Positions 47,481 through 64,000 of a stretch of DNA of 64,000 bases are shown one piece after another. Below the pieces are notes generated by a model that ran no database searches, was not told the DNA's origin, and worked only from the letters and a program-made list of their open reading frames with translations. Position numbers and translations under genes: made by a program. How positions within the stretch are numbered: position 1 is the stretch's first letter; each line of letters opens with the position of its first letter. This DNA comes from Tyto alba (Eukaryota > Chordata > Aves > Strigiformes > Tytonidae): the NCBI RefSeq assembly GCF_018691265.1, contig NW_024881313.1, positions 41,677,897 to 41,741,896 of the forward strand. The letters are read 5' to 3'.

Positions 47481-48630
47481 CGCCGCGCTGGCCCAGCTTG
47501 CCCTCCGGCAGGACAGGGAGGCTCCCCTCGTCATGAGCAATGACAAAGAGCAGTGAGTGCCATGCCCGCACCGTGAGCTGTGGTGAATCACAGGGAGGCA
47601 GCCGCTTGTTCTGGCAGCAGTGCATTCGGCTCCTGGCTTCCAGGGAAGCTTGAGCTGCCTGGAACCGGCCCTGAGCATTGCCTTGCCCCCGTGTCCATGG
47701 GCTGGAAAGCAGCGACGGGTAATGTCCAAGCAAGCCAGGTGGTATGGATTGGCTGGTGGTGTTTCCACCAGGATTTCCTTGCACAACTGGCAAGGCTCAT
47801 CCATACACAGCTTTGCAGCACGTGGCTGGGCTTCTGCCTTGCACCCTGTGCCCCCTGATGTGAATCCATTTTTCTTCCCATGGCCCCAGCTGGCCTTTTT
47901 CTGCCCTGTCTGCCTGCACACTGCCAGAGCTGAGCTGCTGTGCACCTCGGGCTGGTTACATCTCTGCATCGCAGGAGCATTGGGCAGTGGGGTGGGAGGG
48001 CAGAGTCTGTGTCCCCACCAGGGACTGTCTCCCTAGGACCATTGCATTCTGTGTATTCACTGGGGAAAGAGCCCCAGGAAGGACTGAGTGAGGCCACGCT
48101 GACTGAGGAAGGGGGTGGTGGATCAGAAGAGAGAGACCCTGCTTGCTGCTGGAGCTCCCAAAGCTTCTTGCCCTTTGCAGTCCACGTAGTAATGGTGTGA
48201 AAGGCTTGCAAAGGGCTGTTGTCAGTGCCGCTGATGGGAGCGCAGTGGAGCGGCACTGGCAGGAGGGCTGTGCTTGGGCAGGCAGTGTGCTGGGGGTCGG
48301 TGCTGGGGCTGGAGGGGAGCACTGGCAGGGGAAGCGAGGCCGAGGGTAGGGGCTGTGGGGGGCTCTGCTTCCAGAGCGCCAGAAGTTTGCACAGCCCCAG
48401 CAGGAAGGCACCTGTCGGCAGTGAGCTAGGCCATGCCCCTTCTCTCTGCAGCGCAGGTCCTTTCTTTTTTAATCTGGTTGGAGCAGGAATCAAGTCTCCT
48501 TTAAATGTTTCTTCCACCGCTTCTGCTGCCGGGGTGCTCGCCCCTCTGTTCACACTGCTGCTCTCATTTCCAAGCAGAGCTGGCTGCCTCTGCACAGCCT
48601 CCGGTCGGGGCCGTGTGCTGGAGACAACAG

Positions 48631-49054
48631 GCATGCCCACCCCAGCACGCCCACCCCAGCATGCCCACCCCAGCATGCCCACCCCAGCACGCCCACCCCA
48701 GCATGCCCACCCCAGCGTGCCCACCCCAGCGTGCCCACCCCAGCATGCCCACCCCAGCACGCCCACCCCAGCACGCCCACCCCAGCGTGCCCACCCCAGC
48801 ACGCCCGCCCCAGCGTGCCCACCCCAGCACGCCCACCCCAGCGTGCCCACCCCAGCGTGCCCACCCCAGCACGCCCACCCCAGCGTGCCCACCCCAGCGT
48901 GCCCACCCCAGCACGCCCACCCCAGCGTGCCCGCCCCAGCGTGCCCACCCCAGCACGCCCACCCCAGCACGCCCACCCCAGCGTGCCCGCCCCAGCGTGC
49001 CCGCCCCAGCGTGCCCACCCCAGCGTGCCCACCCCAGCGTGCCCACCCCAGCAC
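48631..49054. repeat. 14-bp minisatellite CCCACCCCAGCRYG, about 30 copies
   Basis: A 14-bp unit, CCCACCCCAGC plus a variable dinucleotide plus G, repeats about 30 times with no length change. The variable dinucleotide is AT in 5 copies, AC in 10 and GT in 14, never GC. Some units have CCCGCC for CCCACC. Forty-two bases (three units) make fourteen codons, which explains repetitive open frames on both strands. Confidence 0.96.
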
Positions 49055-52000
49055 CGCCTGGCAGTGATGCTGAGGGCGGTGAGGTGCACGGTCCAAGCCC
49101 TGCCTCCGTGCCGTGTGTACTGCCTTTTGGCTGCCAGGCAGCCTGGTGGGTAGTTGGTTTGCAGTGGCAGCGCCTGGGCGCTCTGATTTGGAGTCAGCCT
49201 GGCCTGGGCAGGCGCGGGAAGCGGTGGGCACTTGTTCTGCAGTGAGGAAAGGGAGTCCGAGAGCAGAACAACTGTAGCCTTGAGCTAGACCTGACTTGGC
49301 TCCCCAAAACCTTGCTACTGACCGCATGTGGTCTGGCTGTGGGACCATTTCCATGACCTTTGGTTTCTGGACCTTTGGGTTGCTTTTCGCAGGATTTCCC
49401 TACACTCAGCAGGGCCAGATGCTTTCTTTCCCTGCTCCTGTGTCTCTTTGTGTTGCTAACTGGGCCTGGCCTTGTCCAGTCTGCTGGGGATTGCATGTTT
49501 TACTGTAATTATTGAGTCACTCCCTGCTGCAGGCAGAGCAGTGCTGTTACTGTATTAACAGGTGGAGAACTGAGACAGACAAAAGCCTAGGTCTGCAAAA
49601 CAAAGCTTGCACGCTGTTCCTGTGCTTTGCAGGAAGAGGTAGATGCCAAACTACTTGCCTGGTTCAGGACCTAGGTGAAATGACCAGTTTTCACAGCAGC
49701 AGCTCCCCGGGAGAGCCCATAGCAAAACGTTGCCTTGTGAGATCTGGGCCTGTGCCCGGGCTCAGGTCTGGCACCTCCCGTAGCTGAAGCTGAGGAGCTG
49801 ATTTCGCAGGGGAGAGCCTGGCAGTCTTTTTCCAGGAACATGCACTGACACTGGGGGAAGCAGTGTCTTGTCGGAAAGGTAGGCACCAGTTTATGCAAAT
49901 GGCTCTCCCTCCCTGGGCTCTGACTGACTGCGTTACACCGTACTGGAGTTGCTGGCCCTGGGGCAATCCTCAAGCCACAGAGCACTGCTGTGACCTGTCT
50001 CTTGAGATACTGTGGCACTCTGAAATTGCTGCCCTCCCGCTGCTTGAATTAAACACTTGTGCTACAGAGGCGCAGAGCTTTGTTCCTAAAGGAGAAAACA
50101 GGCCAATATTCACATGCAGGTTATGGGGAATGGGGTTGGTGTAAGCATGCAGTGTGGTAGGTCCAGAGCAGTATCAGAGTGCTACAGTTCTGCACCATCC
50201 CTGCTGTGGCCATTCAGCGGGTCACTCCTCCAGGAGGAGTGACGCCTTGGTACCACCAATGTGAAAAGGAGCAAAGACTCTCAGGAGCTCCATATCACAA
50301 AGATTCAGGATAAATGATGATTGCTTTGGTCTCTGATATGGACCTGCCCTTTTTGGAAGACCATGGAGATCTCATTGCTTGCCATCTCTTTGGAGGGCAG
50401 CAAAAGAGCAGGGCCTCTAGCTAGTTTTACATGGTCTGGTGGTCCTGCCCAGCCATAACAGAGCAGAGAAGCCAGTCAGTTAGCGGGCTGTAGGGTGGCA
50501 AACATGCAGGATCTTCTGCCTGGGTGCTTGGCCACTTTCAGACTGCTTTGCTTCCCTCCAGGTGTGCGCTGCTGGGCTGATGGCAACAAACGCTGGTGGG
50601 TAACCTCGGGAGCAGTTTGATTCCTCGGCTTGGAAGAACGAGGCTGGTGCTTGCTTGACTCACCTCGGGCTAGCTGAAGTCAGTGGGTGCTGTGGAGCAG
50701 CAGTAGGGGTAGTTGCCCTGCAGACTGGTTCCGTGATGCCTGTGGCTGTGATCACTGTGGCCGGTGCACGACCTCTTCCTGGGCTCTGCGGGAAGGGCAC
50801 AAGCACTAGGGGCTGCTTGTTTGGCGCTCCGCACTTTGGGTTTCTGCACAGAGCCAAGTCTGGCGGCTGGGGAGGCTGACCACGAAGTGGGAGGCTGGGT
50901 TGTGTGTTGCAGAAAGGAGAAACGTCGGGTGGAGACTTTGCCTGGCTGAGAAGGGACGTGTGCTTCTACAGAGGTGTGGTGGCTCGCTGTCACTTGTCAC
51001 CACCTTCTCCAGCACCGCTGAGAACAACGCCTCTGGCTCCCTTACACCCCACGCGCACCTAGAAAAGATGGAAATCCCCAATGGGACAGGCGAGACCATG
51101 GATGTTGGGGCCCCTCTGTGCCCAGGACCTCACCTCCTCGCTCCAGGCAGTGCCTCTGCTGGGGGTGCTCTGCACCGTGGCCTCAGGATCCCTGTGCTGC
51201 AACGTCCTTCTGGTGATGCGTAGGTTCACATGGTCTTGCAAGGTCGGAGGAGCTTCTTCATAGCTGGACGCTCGTCTCTGAGAAGTGGGTTAATTAGGCC
51301 GGGAGACTAAGCTTCCCCAGCTGTTTGCTACTAGGAATGATCTCCTAATTGCATGTGTACCAGATTCTTTCTGGGAAGGCTGTGCTGGATGCACAGGCAG
51401 CCCAGGGGTCCCCAGGTCCCTGGCCTGGCTCAGTTTGGGCCGTGCACTCCAGTAGGGCCCAAGGCGGGTGACTCCTCCTCCTTGGGAGCTGGGATCATGC
51501 TGGGAGCTTAGATTACATTTAAATTGCCATTTGCATTTTCCAATCAATACGCGACTTTACAATTAAGTTTGGTGTTAAAATTCTTAGCAAAAAGTGAGTG
51601 GAAGGGAGATTTGTGGAGTAAACGAGTCCTTTGGGGGCCATCGCTGCTCCCTGCTTCATTACGCTGCATATTGCTGCTGCTGCTTTTACTGTGCACCACC
51701 ACAATCCAAACACAACACAGAGACACTTGCGCTGGCCGACAAAATGCCAGGAAAGAAAGGAAAAGTGGGGAGAGGAAGAGGGTTGGGCTCTCTTGCCCTT
51801 CGTCTCTGGCAGCTTCTTCCCTCCGTGCATGACTTCCACACCCAGGAAGAAACTTGTGGAAGAGTTACCTCTTGTAGATCTTTCCCCAAGAAGGAGAGGG
51901 AGGCTGGGGTGTGCCCGCGTGCCCCGGTGCAGGGGTCTCAGCAGACCTGAGGAGCCCGGCCAGGAGGCACGTCGGGGTGCGTGCGCAGGAGCACGCCGAG

Positions 52001-52711
52001 GAGGAGCTCAGCTGGGGGGATGCGCCTGCCTCTGGTCCGTCCTCTTGCATTTCACCTGGCTTTGTCCTTCTTGCCACTTCTCACTTCTCTCTGAGCTGCT
52101 GCGGGGGCTTTCCTCCAGGAAAACAGAGTTCTCAGCATGCTGCTGGGCCAAACCCCCACCTTCTGCCATCAGAAAAGAAGCTGGGCTACAGCGTTGTAAC
52201 CTCAGTGCAGTCGGCACAGCAACACCGTTAAAACCTGGAATCCTCTTGGCTTCTGTCCCCTGCCTCTTAATTTCCGATATGGCAGCGAACAACAAGTCTA
52301 ACTGAGCTCTATCCCTTGATTCAGCTGTTTCTTGCAAATGTTTGGCCTTAAGGGCCCCTTCCCCTCCCCTCAATTTTATTAGATGTTTACTTAGACTGTG
52401 TAGTTGCTCCCAATTTTGGACTCTTGTGCCTTCTGGCTTGAGAAAAATGGGCTGCCAGTGCTCAGTTCTCTGTTTCCAGGTCTGGTTTTGCTTGTGTTTC
52501 AATTTGTGAAGTTCCAGATTTGTAGCTGAACTAACTGCAGCTGAACTCTTCTCTGCAGACAACACGTTTTTGGGGCTTGATAGAAGATGCAGCAGCCTGA
52601 AAGTATCGAAGTAGGTATTTTATAGCACCAAGGTGTGTCGAGTCTAAGATACATCAAGGAGAGGAGAGGCAGCCGGAGTTGTTGTTTTGCAGGATGTCTA
52701 GGCAGGTCAGG

Positions 52712-52875
52712 CTGTAGAACTGAGCCAGTTTAAGGCCAGAAGGGACCATTATGCCCAGAAGCCAGAGAATTTCACCCAGTGGCTTTGAGCCAAATTTGAA
52801 ACTTCAGCCTGGTCTGGAGCAGATTTATTTGGAAGATACCAAACACAGGTTCTCAAATACAGAGAATCCACCTTT
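52712..52875 (-). mobile_element. Old CR1 LINE 3' end (- orientation)
   Basis: TTTAAGGCCAGAAGGGACCA followed by GCCAGAGAATTTCACCCA, then GGAGCAGATTTATTTGGAAG and GAGAATCCACC, matches the reverse complement of the CR1 3' terminal region as I recall it from turtles, crocodilians and birds. It is divergent and has internal changes, so it is an old copy. Confidence 0.8.
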
Positions 52876-55861
52876 TATCTAGATTAGCTGATGTAACGTC
52901 AAACTGTCTTTATACATGAGGAGGAATAATCATTTTCATACACCGTGTGGGAAATGCATGGCCCAGCGATGGTGCTAGAGAAGGCGATTTTGTGTTGGTC
53001 AGCTTACAAGACCCGAGGAGCAGTCTTGCCCCTGGCACGGGGAGGTCCTGAGTGGGCTGCTGTGTCCCGGAGAGGACACGGCCCTTTGAGCGCTGGGGCA
53101 GCCAGACACTCTCCGGGGCGAGCGCAGTAACGCTCTCAGAAGCACGTTCTGCGACACGGGAGTGACAGATTTGGGGCCGTGAGTCCGGAGGAGAGAGGAG
53201 TGCACGCAGATGTAGTCTCGGTCCTCAGGTGACGTTCAGGGCTGCTGCAGAGGACGCAGGGCCGCTGTGAGTGGAGACCACGGCAGGACAAGGGCCGCGC
53301 TGCCGGTGCCTCGTGGAGGAGCAGGAAACACCAGGATGCGGTCCCCAGTGGGGAGCAGCGCAGTCTCCGTCACTGGTGGGTTTTGTGAAGAGGTTGGAGT
53401 GACGTGGGTACGCCTGAGCCTGCCATGGGGAGGGATGTGGCGAGGTGACCCCCAGACGCTCTTCCAGCTCTGCTCTGCTACGGTGCCGCCTGCCTTGTCC
53501 AGCCCGGGCGCCCGTCCTGCCTCCCTGACCGCGGGGGCTCAGGAGCTGCTCCACGATGGTTTTCTCCAGCCCCGAGAGCCCCCACTGCAGGGGGGTCTGG
53601 CAGTCTGTCCCCAGGAGCGGGGCCTCGTGTGAGTCGTGCTAAAATCCGTGCCGTTCCCAGGAGCCCGGTTTGCCGAGTGATAGGAGGCAATTTGTGTTAA
53701 CGACCAGTCACTGCCGTGACTTATGTTGTGCAGCTTCTATGTTACCTTCAAGTTTTCTGGTTTTATGTTTTCTTTGAGCTCTTTTGGGGAAGATATTGAT
53801 TGAATAATGTGAATCAAATGCAGATTGGTTGGAGCTCTGTACTGTACTTTTGTTGGACATGGATTTGCCATTTATGGTTACACTTGTTCTCATTTATGAT
53901 TACGTTTTGAGACCTTGCACTTGACCAGTTTTTACTCTGTACATTAATGGCTTTATGGATTTTGTACAGTTGGTTTTTAGTGGTGTGTGCTGCTCAGTGA
54001 AAATCCTGACAGAAAACTAAAAATGCTGTGTCAACACAGTTACTGTTGTCATCAGATATTGTCATCTTACCAAAGTAGGATCAGACTTCTCTGATGACCT
54101 GTTTCTGCCTTGGTTGGCATTAGTTACACTACTGTCCCCTCGTTCTTTGCTGATCACCTCTTGTGGTGGCTTTTCCACAGTTTTGCCCAGTGTAAGCGTC
54201 CAGCTAAGTGGCCGTAATTACAAGGGTCATTGGTTTTCCCCTTGCAGATCTTGGCAAACAAAGCATGAGCTTTCAGACTGCTGCCATGTTCCAAGACATG
54301 CTAAAATCAGCACCTTTTAACCACTGCTGAGTGAGCTCTTCGGCTAAGTCTCTTGGAGCTCTTGAAGGCAAGGGATCAGATCCTGTCACCAACACAGCTT
54401 AGCTTTTGCCTCTCTGTTTTAGCTTTCTCTCCCTTACACAAGTAGGAGGCGTTTCCTTTTCACACCGTTTGCTTCCCAAGTACTGAACATAAGCAGTCAT
54501 GGAGCACTTCTGCCTTTTCTGCATCATTTATTGCCGATTTCATGGTCATGTCTGGCAGCGTTGTTACCCCAGCATGTGCCAAACCCTACAACTTTTTGTT
54601 GTGTTTTTCCATCACGCAGGCACAGCAGCCTCAGTCTCCAGGCAGTGGGACGGGGCCCCCAAATATGCCGAGGCTGGCAGGACAGAGACTTTCTGTCCAG
54701 GTTTTTGAGGAGGTGCTGGCCTGGGGCCCAGATTTTTGCCACGTTAGGAACAGCCAGTCTGGATGTCTGTCCAGACAGTGCTTTCGGAGGGCCCGGGCCT
54801 GACAGTGGGTAGATCCAGCTTTTTCCCAGACTCCTGTTATTCATTTGTACTTTTGTCCCCCTGTGCTGTCCTTTCCTCCCTGCCGGCAGAATACTTGATG
54901 TTCTCTCCTCGGTCCCTGCTCCTGAACTCTTGTGCCTGGCTTCTTGCCCTGTCTTCCTTCTCCCTCTCCACCTCTGGTCTTGCCTGATGCGTGATGAATT
55001 GCTGCTAGAAGCAGATTTCCTGGAGAGGCAGAACTGGGTGGGGAGAGGGTTAGGAGGGTCCAAGCTCCGAGCATTGGTTCGGGTTCTGGGTTGGGCTGTT
55101 GGGAAGAGGAGGCTTGGGGACATGTGAGCACAATCATTTTCAGGCCCTAGGAGTGTGCTGGGCCTGAAGACCACAGGATGGGTCTCATGGAAAATCCTGA
55201 TGGGGAAAGGGGGTGAACTGCCCCCTCAACTGCCCCGGGCCTGTCTGCCTCTGGAAATGTGTCCCTAGCTCCATTTGTTTACATCTCTAAGAAAGAATTG
55301 CAAGCAGGCAAGAGGATATGCACCCTTGAGAGACCTGTATCTTGGAATGTTGTTCCACTGATTGGCCCCTGCCCCGTCCCAAACTGTCCTTGCCTTGACC
55401 ATCCCTCTGGCTGTGCTTTAGGTGATGGAAGAAGGTCTGGAAGCACTGTGGTAGCAGAGCAAGCAGTGTTGGTTGGTGGTGAGGCTGGCTTCTGCCTTCT
55501 GTTGGCACTGTCCTTCAGCACAAGAAGAATTGCCCAGAGTGATTTGGGACAGCAGAGTATGTGATAGGTCCCTCAGAGGGTCTGGGCATCGGTACTGGCA
55601 TGTGGAGAGCCTCGTCTCTGAGAACGGGGTTGAGGGGAGCTGTGTGTGAAGACATGCTGGGATTGGTGAGGAAAGGGTGCAGCCCTTTTCCTACCAGTCC
55701 CAGGGAAAATGCTGTTGGAAAGGCCAAACTAGAAGATGTTTTCTTGACCCCTAATTGCTGTGTCTCTTCAAAGACTGGTCTCCTGCAAGGGGCAGTGCTG
55801 GAGCTGAGCGGGAGGTGCCTGGGTCAAACAAGGTCTGAGACTCTTGACACTTCTCTTGTAG

Positions 55862-61275
<5,414 letters not shown>

Positions 61276-61444
61276 GATTACATGCAGAATGTCCACGGGA
61301 AGGAGATCGATCTGCTGAGAACTACGGTGAAGGTACCGGGCAAGCGGCTACCCAGGGCAACAACGGCAGCAGCACCCAGCGCTAGCCCCAAGGCCAACGG
61401 GCTGGCGAAGGAGCGGAGCAGCACGCAGCTGGCAGGAGGCGCAG
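61276..61444 (+). CDS. AGAP3: AGAP3 exon: PH domain continuation and start of its insert
   Basis: The acceptor CTCTGCTGTAG and donor GGCGCAG/GTAAGA bound 169 bases, residues 610-665 plus one base (phase 1). [20 protein letters not shown] and PGKRLPRA continue the PH fold. A Ser/Ala/Pro-rich segment ([20 protein letters not shown]) then opens the long insert that splits the PH domain in this family. The continuation lies beyond the right edge; I could not find the next exon between 61445 and 64000. Confidence 0.97.
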
Positions 61445-64000
61445 GTAAGAGCTGGAGTGGTGGCCACAGAGCTGGTGGGTGTCCTTCCTGCTGGTGCCTC
61501 GGCGGCGCCTTGCTTTGCTGAGCTGGAAACAAAAGCTGTTCTGGAGTCTCTTGCTTTCACCACTCTTCGCGAGTGCCTTCGGTGGGTGTTGGTGTTTCTG
61601 TGTGGGTCTCAGGTAAGCTCCTCTTGGGATTTTATGCTGGTTAGTGTCCAGAACAGAAGAAAGAGTAGAAGGGCGTGAGCTCCCTGAGAGGAAACAGTCA
61701 AGTCTGATGAGTTGCTGTGTGTGGGGGAAGCTGTTGCTCCCTAAAACAAAGGAAATCTCAACCAGGGGTGTCTCTTGATCCCTGGCAAGTTCTCATCTGT
61801 TTCTTTCCTTTTTCATGCCCCCCCCCTTTTTCCTCCTCACCTCCCCCTGGAGAAAGAGTAATGTGAGGGGCTTGTTTTGTAATTTTTCTTCTGTGTGTGC
61901 CTTCAAGGGGCACAGCTGCCGCAGAGAGTGCTCGGGAGGCTCTCTGGTTTCTCATGGAGTTTGTGCCACACTGCTCACTGCTTCTCCTGCCACAGGAGGT
62001 ATCTCGCCCTGCGCCGGGGAGCTGTTGAACTTAGGGCTCTCCTGCTCAGGTTTCCCAGGGCGTTGACATGCCTTCACTTTGTTCTCGGGGTTGCTATCCT
62101 TGGCCAGGAGAGACAGCGTCCACACGCTTTCTTCCCAGCCAGCTGTTGGAAGTATAGCAGGGTGTGGGTGCCTCTCCGCTCTTCAGGATAACGATGGAGT
62201 GCTGATAACACTGCTGATTACAGAAACCCTTCATAAATCTGGTACTGTACGTTGTGCCACCGAGAGTGAACTTGGGTGACCACATCCTCATTTCTGCTCA
62301 GTTCTGGAGCTGAGGACTCGTGAGATGGGGTGCAGCTGAAGGGGATGCCCCCCATCATGCTGCCTGGGGTCCTCAGCGTCACACACAACGTAGGGGATGG
62401 GGCATGCTAACATCACTGTGTTCACATGGTGCCAAGTGTGAAATAATACGCCCTTCTGAACCCAAACTGCTGTTTCTGTAGAGTCAGAATTAGTCTGCAG
62501 CCCAGATAAACTGCCGGTGGATGACTGCAATTACTGTTTTTTAACCACGGGTGTGCAAATCTGCCCGTTTCCTGCCACAGCTCCCCACTGTACACTGTTA
62601 TTTCATCACCACCACTGTCCAGCCTCCGCGCGCCCAAGTGTGGTAGCAAGTCCTGCCTCGGTACAGAGGCACTTCAGAGGCCTGCACTTCCAGGCTCTTT
62701 GTCTGAGTGCTTAGAGGTTATCAGGGCTGTAGGAAGAATTCAAAGGCAAACCACAGAAAAGCTTATGCTGATGTCAAACCAGATGCTCGCATAACCCTGT
62801 ATCCTGCTTTCGACAGTCAGCTCAGTCCTGTTGGGCTCGGAAGAGCAGATTGAGATGTGACTTGATTACTGATTACTGCTGCTTGGAGAACCAGTGCCTG
62901 GAAGTGAGCGCTGCGCCAGGCCTTTCAGTCTGGTTGACAAAGCTTGAGGAGACACAGTGCATGGAGGCTGAAGTTAGAGCAATTTAAACTTGAAAGGAGA
63001 TGTAGTTTCCTAGCAGGGAGGGTAATTAAATGTTGGAATAGTTTATCTGGAGAGCTGGTGGACTTAGCACTGCTTGAAGCCTTTAAAATGAGATTAGTTA
63101 TCTTTCTACAAGATATGCTTTAATCCAGCTCGTGTGTGTGTTGCTGTATGCGTGTGTGCAGGGGATTAAACTGGATGGATACGATGGTCTTTTCTTATGT
63201 AGAAGTCTGTGAATCTGAGATCCCCTGTTCACTGTCTTCTCTCTGGGCCCCTGAGCAGAACAGTGCTACCATGCTACCCAGAGCACATGCATCGGGACGG
63301 GGCTCCACATCAGGACAGCAACCTTAATCAGATTTTATGTGTCTTGGCCTTGGGTGGTTGTCTGCATTGGTAAGAAAGGTTTTTTCCTCCTGGTACACAA
63401 ATGGTAAGATGTTTTCTGAGAAATTTTTTCAACTCACTCTGATGCCTCCAAGACTGATTGCAGCTGACGATGCAGTCGCCACAGTAAGTGCACTGACATG
63501 ATAAAAATCCTCTGAGGTGACTTGCTTATATCCCTGTGTAATGCAGAGTGCTGGATTTGAGGTTGGTCAAGAATCTGCCCTGCTTCGAATTGGCAGGGAT
63601 TTTGCAGTTTTGCTGCCTTTGGGGCTAGGGATGGGACTGTTACTGGGGTCCACTGAGCATCTCTCGTCTAATACATGCTTTAGGCAGCTGGAGAGCGAGC
63701 ACCTCAAAATTTGCAGTTCTCTGCCAGTGCACGAGTTAATCTTCAGAGGATGTGAGCTTTGGAGACCTGAATGATTTGCTGCCTTGCACCAGGAGTGTCT
63801 GGGTAAAACCAGATGACCTGTATTTAGAGTTCAAAGCGGGTGGTCCATGGTTTCTTTGTCACTTGAGCTCTGCCAAGGTGAGTGTGCTAATTAATGTCCA
63901 CTACATGCACAGTCCTTACCCAGGGGCAAGAAAAGTAGTGGTAGATGGAGGAGGCGAAAAAAAAAAAAAAAAGATAAACTGTCTCACACTGCTCTGTATA
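61445..64000 (+). other. AGAP3 intron, truncated by the window edge
   Basis: The donor GTAAGA at 61445 opens an intron with no recognisable next exon before 64000. It contains a CR1 fragment at about 62955-63222 and a run of about 17 A near 63957-63973. The next coding exon must begin with two bases that complete a codon (phase 1). Confidence 0.85.
62955..63222 (+). mobile_element. Old CR1 LINE 3' end (+ orientation)
   Basis: In order: GGGTAATTAAATGTTGGAAT, then AGTTTATCTGGAGAGCTGGT, then TTTAAAATGAGATTAG, then TTTCTACAAGATATGCTTTA, then ACTGGATGGATACGATGGTC and a terminal TGTGAATCTGAGA. This follows the recalled 3' end of CR1, including the short tail repeat of the ATTCTATGA type. A GTGTGT-rich insertion lies inside. 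The copy is degraded and inactive. Confidence 0.8.

Noticed and set aside
47588..49354. Minus-strand frame of 588 codons with HAGVGTLGWARWG-type repeats
   Set aside because: It arises from the 14-bp minisatellite, whose three-unit period (42 bp) is divisible by three. No recognisable protein is present.

Overview
The window is a stretch of vertebrate genomic DNA that carries a single recognisable gene on the + strand: AGAP3 (Arf GTPase-activating protein with GTPase-like, PH and ankyrin domains; also called centaurin gamma 3 or CRAG). The identification comes from eleven consecutive coding exons. Each has canonical AG/GT borders, and their reading phases join without a break. The spliced product reads through the G-protein-like domain (P-loop GNLSSGKS, G4-like LVGTQD) into the first part of a split PH domain. 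Residues that differ between paralogues (for example LRLCSYRN and [10 protein letters not shown]) match AGAP3 better than AGAP1, as far as I recall those proteins. The window ends inside the intron after the exon coding for the first part of the PH domain, so the rest of PH, the ArfGAP zinc finger and the ankyrin repeats lie downstream.

The species is probably a bird, or less likely another archosaur or a turtle. The interspersed repeats I can recognise are old CR1 3' ends (about 27.0, 52.8 and 63.1 kb). Overall interspersed-repeat density is very low, and GC content and minisatellite content are high. No Alu, L1 or B-type elements are visible.

Layout: 1-2.7 kb has no recognisable gene. At 2.7-3.2 kb there is a compound GT/G/C minisatellite, followed at 3.25-3.37 kb by a period-6 tract that ends in eleven perfect GGCCCC units. 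At 3.2-4.56 kb there is a CpG island with a long first coding exon (start at 3690, preceded by a six-codon upstream ORF). Introns then separate exons at 15.98, 21.99, 22.27, 22.68, 24.74, 31.55 and 40.98 kb, which together encode the GTPase-like domain and its basic, Ser-rich C-terminal linker. At 43.70 kb there is an alternative last exon with its own stop codon, a 1 kb 3' UTR and a poly(A) signal at 44.73 kb. It would yield a short protein lacking PH, ArfGAP and ankyrin domains. The long form continues with exons at 45.14, 55.86 and 61.28 kb. The intron after 45.24 kb contains three successive tandem arrays: a G-rich minisatellite (33 copies), 1.2 kb of almost pure pyrimidine, and a 14-bp minisatellite (about 30 copies).

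I found no second gene, no RNA gene and no new multi-gene system. The very long open frames over 2.6-4.5 kb and 44.8-49.3 kb, apart from the AGAP3 frame itself, are by-products of tandem repeats. The observations most worth following are the two alternative ends of the gene (first and last exons), the repeat structures around the promoter, and several AT-rich intronic blocks that look like candidate conserved regulatory elements.
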